A stretch of DNA of 64,000 bases from Fasciolopsis buskii (taxonomy: Eukaryota > Platyhelminthes > Trematoda > Plagiorchiida > Fasciolidae), in the NCBI GenBank assembly GCA_008360955.1, contig LUCM01001934.1:62001-126000 (forward strand), given 5' to 3'. This document shows, one piece after another, positions 57,361 through 64,000 of the stretch (positions are counted from its first letter, which is position 1; each line of letters starts with the position of its first letter). The notes under the pieces were generated by a model. The model was not told where the DNA came from, made no database searches, and worked only from the letters and a program-made list of their open reading frames with translations. Made by a program: the position numbers and the translations under genes.

Positions 57361-60300
57361 CTACGGAAATAAACAAAATGGCCGGGCGGTACGACGAAAT
57401 AATTCACAGGTAGAACACTGGAATTAGGCATTAATCAGGACACTTTATTTACTTCGCTGTGAGCAGATGAACTGATGCTAAGCGTTGAGGGAATTTGATG
57501 TATCTTAGCCAAGTTTGATTTTACTCCATGGCATCATATCTACCGAAACCTTATCTGTTTCTCGTGTTCGCCTTGTTTACCAGCGCTCTTTGAGTAATAT
57601 AAGGGTCCTTGAACAGTCAAACAGAAGGCTTTCTATATTAGCAGTTATTCTCTGAACTTGAAATAAAATAAATGATTGTTTTGCTGCCAATATGTCTGTA
57701 TCCTTCCGGTCTCTCGATGACTTAAGCCTTCGAGGATAACTGTTTGGATAATTCACTGTTGTCAATTGTGAGACCTATTGGTTTTAATTGACGGGTTATC
57801 TGTCTTTATACTCGATTTTTATTAGTTAATGGATTGTGTGGCTAGCTGTTTTGAACGGATCTGGTAGGAATGAGAGGTGTTCCGGAAACTACGAACTTGT
57901 ACTTTTTCTAACTATTTGCCCATAATTATTGTAAGATATTTTTCGGGAACCCATATCCTCAGTTACTCCCACGCATTCTGGCCATTAAAGAATCTTTTGC
58001 GCCGTTGGGCAGATGACCCATTGGATTTCGTTTACATTCACGAGACAAACCGCTCGAAAAATTTGTTCTTCTTTCTGGCCAAGCTTACATGAGGTTGCTT
58101 CCTTGAAATGGCAAAAAATCAACATGAAATATAATCTACGAAATTGCATATTCAGTTGATATGGACGGGCAAAGATCGATGCACTAGCAGTAAAAGACGT
58201 TCGTTGTTCCTTGAAAGTGTCATCCGCAAATAAAAGATTCCAGTTCCGTGTTTTTTGACATCAATATGTTTCCCTTGTATATATTTGGTCTCGTAACATT
58301 TCACCCACTAGATTCGAAATCTCCCCTTCAGTAGCCAGAATTTAAATGAATATGTGCTCCCAAATTTTCTTCTCAGTAGTATGCTTCGCGAAACCGATCG
58401 TGTGCTTCCGGGCAAGTTTCCACCTCCATTCATCTTCGAAACATAATAATGAGAAGCAAAACCAATACTTGCGGGCTTTGTGTCCCCTTTCTGAAGTTTA
58501 GCCTTGCCTGACCGACGGAAATCTTCCGACGAATCACCATGTAATTCTTAAATAGCCTTATCATCCGTTCACGCTCCTAATGATTCAAATGCGATTTTAG
58601 CGTGAGTAGGTGCTCCGTTTCTGCTAATGGACTAGTGGCAATTTTCGAAATGAAATCAACTCAAATTTTGTGTCTTATTGCAGAGGCCGCTTTTGGAAAC
58701 CATGCTTCATCGTGGCACCAAAGCCCATTATCTCCCCTTTATGTACAGCTAGTCGCATGATAGAGAAGTACATGGGAACGTAAGAAAACGTGAGGAATGA
58801 GGCTAGCGTCGAACCTTATGCAATTTGAAAGCAGCACGCTGGCAGAACTAGTAAAAAGGAAACCAATGCAGTCAAGGAGACGCTCTGCATTACTAGGTTA
58901 TGCGCTTTATTTACATCCAGACCAGCGTTATGATTAACGTTGAAAGAGCGAATGTCTGTTTCTGCGGCACCTGATCTTCCACCGTGCTTGTCAGGGCTTA
59001 TGTCTGCGCACCAAGCAAGTTGTTTGAGTACAGGAGCAACCAAACCGATCACAGAAAATAAACCGCGGCCTAAATGTGACCGAAGTCTTTTGCCCCTGCT
59101 TAAATTCTCGGGGTCGGCTATCTAGAACCGTGAAACGCCGGACTCTGTTGCCATTCATCCACTTTATCCTCCTTCGAGCTTTAAAACAATCTATGCTTAA
59201 ACTGCTTTTCGTCTGCTCCACTCGGCATTGCATGACGCATTTTAACAAGACAGATACCCAACGCATAGAGTACCGTAATACTTCCACATCCAGTTTTCAG
59301 ATAAGCCAGTGCCAAAATGCCCGTGAATGTATAAATCCCGATCATTCCTTTTGTTTAGTTTAACCCTCCAGTTCTGATTATGCATAGTTTAGCATCGGGA
59401 TGAATATGAATCACCAAAAACTAATTTCTTCGCCAGTCTGTGTTCTCCAAACTTAAGTCACGTATCACACAAAAAGGTGCAGTAGCGTAAGAAAAGTCAC
59501 TTCCCTCAACGCTATTTCTCGTTGCTCTTTGAGTTACTTGTTTGGCGATGCCTTACTCAGAAGTGTGTTTCACCCAATTTCCCCATACCAACTGTCACTT
59601 CCGTCAAAGCAGTATCCTGTATTCTTTCAATCCTGCCTCCATGTTGTATGGTGATCATGCCTAATAAACTTCTTTCATCCCCAAAAAGGTCAAAGGCTAG
59701 AATCCTGGATCGGCTGATCACTTTGATGGTAGACAGCAGTTTACCGTTGTCTGGCTCTTACCCAGCTTTATCTATTGGAATCTCACGTGGTTCTGTACAT
59801 CTTCGAATTTCAGGGTCATGGAGGTCAGCTCACTACCCTTCGTGTAATGTGTCCTCATGGCTACGGGACAAACCTCTTTCCTGTGCACTCATTTGTGAAG
59901 CACACAAACGATAAAATGCCCCAGAAGTTCTTTTAACATCTTCGTCGCACCTTTGCATCATTAGTTTTAGTATCATCACATTCACAGCAGCTGCGCCCTG
60001 CGGTGATGAACGCCTAAATGAAAAAATAAGAAATTTGGGTACTGAATACGGTTTATTATTAAGATGTACTTTGTACATCAAAGAGCGTTGTTTTTCAATA
60101 AATCCTTGAAAGCCATTCAGGATAACCTAAAAGCTACTCCGAATACGCGTCGTAGTTAGAGTAAGTGTGATAAAAGCTGCTGACAATCCCTACCGTAAAT
60201 GAAGCAGACGAGCCTTGGGGTTTTCTCTGCTTTTAATTAGTGGGCTAAACTTTAGCGCCGCATGAAGATGGGGTCTTCAACACACCTTTCTGAGCGGCTT

Positions 60301-60851
60301 TTCTACACTATTTGCTCTCGTTTGCGCATGGCTCTATGGGAGAGTTACAAGATTAACCATAATTGCACCGGCAGGAACCGTCAGCCCCGGAAGCCTCCCG
60401 GCCGCCTCTGGTTTGACTGATAACTAATGCCTATACTGATACTTTACTTGTGTGTGGCATTCTTGTTTTTGTGGATTTCAAGTCTACCGCGCACAATGGC
60501 CAAAGGTCTTTATCCCATTACATAATACAACCATCACAATCCGTGAAAGCTTAGAACTTTTCTGCATTGATGTGCCCCAGTGAAGTTAAGGTACCACACA
60601 GCAACAATATGGCAGAATAGTAGTTGACGTTCAGCTAACCTATTTCAGGGTAGGCTGAAAAAAAGCCTTCGAAAATCGGAAAAATTTTATCTTTATCAAA
60701 ATGAAGCAATGCTAAATTTATCACCTTCCGTGTAGTCAGGTTTTGAAATCTGCAACAATTTTAAGGACATTTCACCATCTCTAAATTCTGTACAATGCCT
60801 GTAAGAAATAACTAAAGGGAATTAAGAAATGCACTGCCAAGCGAAACCTAC
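57361..60851. other. intron, nothing firm
   Basis: A plus frame of 130 codons at 59,522-59,914 is the longest here, and the minus strand is also open over part of it. Neither shows a known domain. A short hydrophobic, signal-peptide-like stretch is encoded near 58,816-58,890 (minus) but has no supporting gene structure. Confidence 0.45.
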
Positions 60852-61391
60852 AGATAACAGAAATCTTTGATTCCCTTTCTGTCGTCCCGTAATCGTTTGT
60901 GGCTGCGCATTTGTACATTGCTTCCATTCGTTCTCGTTGTATAAACTTGACCACACTGTCAAGCCCGCAAATGCTAGTCCGTTCTGCCTCGTCGTCCCAC
61001 CACAACGGGATTTGGGGAATGATTAGGCGGGAACGAAAACGCCACAAATTAACTTCAGACAACAAACTAGTCTGTGTTTCTAAATGGAAATTCAGAGTGA
61101 GGGAAGTAGAATTGATCATTTGGTCTGGTTTTATCGCCGTCCACGGATGTCCTCCACCCGATGTTGGTCTGACAAACCACTGAACCGTAGTCTGTGCGGT
61201 GCTGACAAAACTGCACGTCAAACTAAGGCTGGAAGTTGGTTGTTTTCTTCCTATCCGGTGTCCATGCCTCAACTCGGATTCACTACGAGAATCGGGTACC
61301 TCATCTGGATAGTCCTGTTTACTGGAATCTGGCAGAGGATCCACCACGAAAGTTTTTGACTCTGGGAAGCCATCAATCAAAGCCGGTTTGC
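60852..61391 (-). CDS. adhesion gene exon: Ig domain
   Basis: The acceptor CTGTTCATCTTCAG precedes GCAAACCGGC at 61,391. The donor GTTATCT|GTAGGT follows 60,852. It is 540 bp, phase 1 to 1, about 180 residues, a classical one-domain Ig exon. A polar lead rich in Pro, Asp, Ser and Arg precedes SSLSLTCSF (first Cys), TTVQWFVRP (core Trp) and, after an insert of about 80 residues, MYKCAATNDYGTTERESKIS (second Cys and tyrosine corner). The Cys-Cys distance of roughly 100 residues is far above the family norm. Upstream exons must exist, since no start codon or signal peptide is on this exon. Confidence 0.85.
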
Positions 61392-62576
61392 CTGAAGATG
61401 AACAGAGAGTTTCATGGATGCACGATAACATGGTTGCTTTCAGAAACTTTGACAATACAGTGCAGCAAAAAAGAAAAGTTGGTTCATTGGATAACAAAAT
61501 GGCCTAATAACTAGAAGGTTATAGAAGTTTTCACCGAGATTACATTTCATAATAATGGACTTTTTGATTTCTTTAGGGTAATTGTAAAATGTGCACAACG
61601 AAACTTACGAAAATTTGGAAGAAACTTTATAAAGGTAATCGAGAGAAGACCGAATTTTAAATCCGAAAATTCAGAATTTCTGAATGGTCGTTTATGAGCT
61701 AAATACTTTTGAAAGGAAACCAGAAGAAGTGGGATCCTGGAGCATTCGGTTTACATGTGACCAGAGAAATAATGAATAAGGTTTTCAAATAATTTAGTGT
61801 GCCAAAAGAGCGGTCTCTAAAAGCACATTTGCACAGGTGCATTCCTAACCACAGTTTAACTGATATTCAACATTGTTTTACCTGCCTCAAACACAAAACA
61901 AATGCATCCAAACCTTCCAACCACCTCGGTCAAAAGTCGACGGCTTTCTCCATACCAACACCGAGTTTGGCACAATCTAGTTCAACTTATCAAGCGGCCG
62001 ATCTAGATCCACTCAAGTGAAGGCTTCAAAATGCGACATGTCTGTTCTGTCCTCGGATTTGACCTAATCTAACACCCTTCGTAAACAGTGGTCCAATACA
62101 TATAACTTTTCAGCTGTCTCCAAACTTTCATTACTAGTTTCCATATGCTCGTGAATTGGTTACTGAGACACCATCGACTGGCTTGAAACCAGATGTACAC
62201 TTGCTTGGCTTACCGACGATCAATCTCTCGGACACAACTAAAGGTAGTGAGTAGGCGCAGACGTATGTCTTACTGCGTTTGTTCAGTTTGTATTCGTCCT
62301 AAAACCCTATACTCCCATCGTTCATTAAACAGATCGCTTGCGTGAAGCAACTGGCTCCGACTTACTGTGTCACTGCCAGCGGCACACTTTGGTCACCGGG
62401 TTTCATTAACACACGCCTAATTGATCAAGCTGCAAATACAGCACCAAGATAATTTCAGAACAACGAAAAATATACCAATTAAAATAACTGCTTGCTACGC
62501 GGTGATCAGGCTATGGCCTGGCTTAGGAGTTTGAAGAAGTTAGATTCGGTTTTGAACTTATTTGGTCCTTCCGCAC

Positions 62577-62690
62577 TTTCTGGTTGGGACCAAGAGATGA
62601 GGATTATTGTTGGTTGGAGTCGCTGACAGATATGGGTCAGAACCGAATTCAGTGACACCAAAGGTGTATTGCTCGTCTGTAGAACTCGTT
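62577..62690 (-). CDS. weak candidate Ig exon upstream of adhesion gene
   Basis: The acceptor GGTGCTTTTATAG precedes AACGAG (phase 1), matching the phase pattern of the gene. The 38 residues include LNSVLTHICQRLQPTIILIS then WSQPE, with a Cys and a Trp 13 residues later as in Ig strands B and C. The donor AAA|GTGCGG is poor, the second half of the domain is not found, and the link to 61,391 would leave an incomplete fold. It could be chance. Confidence 0.28.
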
Positions 62691-62863
62691 CTATAAAAGC
62701 ACCGAAAACAGCCAAAAATCACGAAATATGTACGATGAAAAAACCGAGAAAACAACTCGTTCATCGTGATTCATTATTGTTTTTCACCCCTCGTTTATGC
62801 ACTTCCTGTAAAATTAGCTTGCATGTTGTTGTGTTGTCACTATGCTTAATTTCGAGTCGATGC

Positions 62864-62906
62864 AATATATATATGCATATACATATATATATATATATAT
62901 ATATAT
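62864..62906. repeat. AT-rich microsatellite
   Basis: Interrupted AT dinucleotide tract (ATATATGCATATACATATAT and following). Confidence 0.9.
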
Positions 62907-64000
62907 TTATGTATGTATTTATGACTCCTATTTGGCAATGCCACATTGTGTATGTTCTGAGATTCACGTGAAAGTGAAAACTTATTAGGCGTGAGTAAGC
63001 GGCCTCACCAAAATAAGCATATTACCAACGGATGTTTCGAATTTACACGTGGTTATAGCGATCCACATCAGCCGTGTATGCACGTCTTCCAACTCGTACG
63101 TTCTCTTTTCACAGTTCCTCTAAGTGAATTCCGTGGGGTCAGGCAACTTTTATGATGCCTTAATTCATTTCAAAGTCACATTATTGAAAAACAAAACAAG
63201 AAAGCATTTTTTCGAACAGGGAATGTCTATCAAAGGACAATTCAAATTGTCACCTGTAGTGCGTGCAGACCTTCGTGTGTTGATTCTGTATTCAGTCCGA
63301 GGGTGTTCATATCTCTCCAACCATATTGGTATAGTCACATCACTTTGTCGACCAGCTTAAGCGCAAACGGTTGGTTGGTCTCGCATGGACACCGACGCTA
63401 GGTATTTCCTTTCCACCTTCCACATCTGCGGCAATAAAATCTTGGAAACCTCAGTCTCATCAATAAAGAGAGGTAATTTCCACAGATTGAGCGAATCGAT
63501 TTGTCTTGATCCCCGTGGAAGAATATTTTTTAAGAAGTCTTGTGTTTTTCTCTGGTTTCAGGTTTATTTTCACGAATACATGCTGAAACTTTCGTTCTAA
63601 AGTGATATTAGAGAGTAGACGTTTTGGTAATCCCGAGATTGCCCTTAATGCTAGTTATTTTGGTTGGGCACTGGAATAATTAAGTCACTTAGTAGCGCAG
63701 TCCTTTCACATCTAGCACAGACTAACTGCCGGACCCTGTATAAGGTCAAGGACCAACAGTCTAGATTGGCTAAGTGTCGCCTCTTGTGCACTGTGGAAGC
63801 TGTCGCGATCCGTCTTCCCAATCATCCAAGGTGCTTTTAAACGTAGCTGTCACTGCCTACCCTCCGTCTCAATGCAAACCTTAGGCAAAAAATAATTAAC
63901 ACAACACGTTTATGCGTATTCAGTTTATGCATGTAACACTACAAATCCCTATCCCATCCAGATATTCATCTGACTATTCCAATTCTTCCTAAAGTGATTT

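Larger units (their letters stand above)
37634..61391 (-). other. Ig/FN3 transmembrane cell-adhesion receptor gene (composite, 5' incomplete)
   Basis: Gene-level entry for the exons listed separately. Transcript order: 61,391-60,852; 57,360-57,164; 56,199-55,976; 52,328-52,118; 47,480-47,094; 44,616-44,521; 43,297-43,058; perhaps 39,700-39,569; 38,046-37,634. Joins 52,118 to 47,480, 47,094 to 44,616 and 44,521 to 43,297 agree in phase (all 1). The join 55,976 to 52,328 agrees in phase 0. The join 57,164 (phase 0) to 56,199 (phase 1) does not, so an exon is missing there. The product should be a type I membrane protein with Ig repeats outside, two FN3 domains next to the membrane and a PDZ-binding tail. 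That order is known from NCAM/Fasciclin II, IGSF9/Turtle and Echinoid. I cannot choose between them. No signal peptide exon was found. Confidence 0.75.
61392..64000. other. upstream flank of adhesion gene, mostly unassigned
   Basis: Should contain further 5' exons or an intron. Only one weak candidate is seen (62,577-62,690). An AT-rich microsatellite lies at 62,864-62,906. The plus-strand frames at 61,799-62,020, 63,124-63,360 and 63,385-63,600 have no recognised domain. Confidence 0.4.

Noticed and set aside
58816..59052. Hydrophobic minus-strand stretch resembling a signal peptide, possibly a first exon of the adhesion gene
   Set aside because: It lies downstream of the first Ig exon in transcript order, ends in a stop without a usable donor, and has no supporting start context.

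Overview
This window looks like eukaryotic, probably flatworm, DNA. It is AT-rich and intron-dense. No open reading frame exceeds about 240 codons, short exons are separated by kilobase introns, and decayed retrotransposons are everywhere. RTE-type protein blocks, Penelope-like elements with GIY-YIG endonucleases and very long introns fit a large repetitive tapeworm genome, possibly diphyllobothriid. That placement is inference from remembered element motifs, not a database result.

Left third (1-35 kb): I see no confident host gene. It holds a 5'-truncated Penelope fragment at the left end, a MITE-like inverted repeat around a tRNA-like SINE (about 4.0-4.5 kb), several copies of one CR1/Jockey-like non-LTR element (5.8-8.6, 16.3-19.6 and 33.9-34.6 kb), three RTE-like fragments (20.6-21.7, 26.0-26.8, 29.5-30.0 kb) and a separate decayed non-LTR reverse transcriptase (30.2-31.7 kb). 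A plausible single exon of unknown function lies at 22,115-22,463.

Assembly trouble is visible. A complete 38-bp Nextera mate-pair junction adapter sits at 18,566-18,603, followed by one N. It is abutted by a 1,012-bp perfect fold-back inverted repeat (16,477-17,488 / 17,554-18,565) and followed by a near-identical reversed copy of 5,830-6,715. There is a 422-bp N gap at 34,800-35,221. Order and copy number between about 16.3 and 19.6 kb should not be trusted.

Right two thirds (37.6-61.4 kb, minus strand): one large multi-exon gene for a cell-surface adhesion/receptor protein. Its parts in transcript order are Ig-domain exons (61.4-60.9, 57.4-57.2, 56.2-56.0, 52.3-52.1 kb), a fibronectin type III domain (47.5-47.1 plus 44.6-44.5 kb), the start of a second FN3 (43.3-43.1 kb), possibly its end (39.7-39.6 kb, with an in-frame TGA), and a final exon with one transmembrane helix and a cytoplasmic tail ending in a class I PDZ-ligand pattern. 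Most exon borders are phase 1, as usual for Ig/FN3 shuffling. Ig repeats, two FN3 domains, one membrane helix and a PDZ ligand resemble the NCAM / IGSF9-Turtle / Echinoid type. The 5' end is not identified. A Penelope-like element sits antisense in the intron before the membrane exon, and other introns carry MITE-, SINE- and CR1-type insertions.
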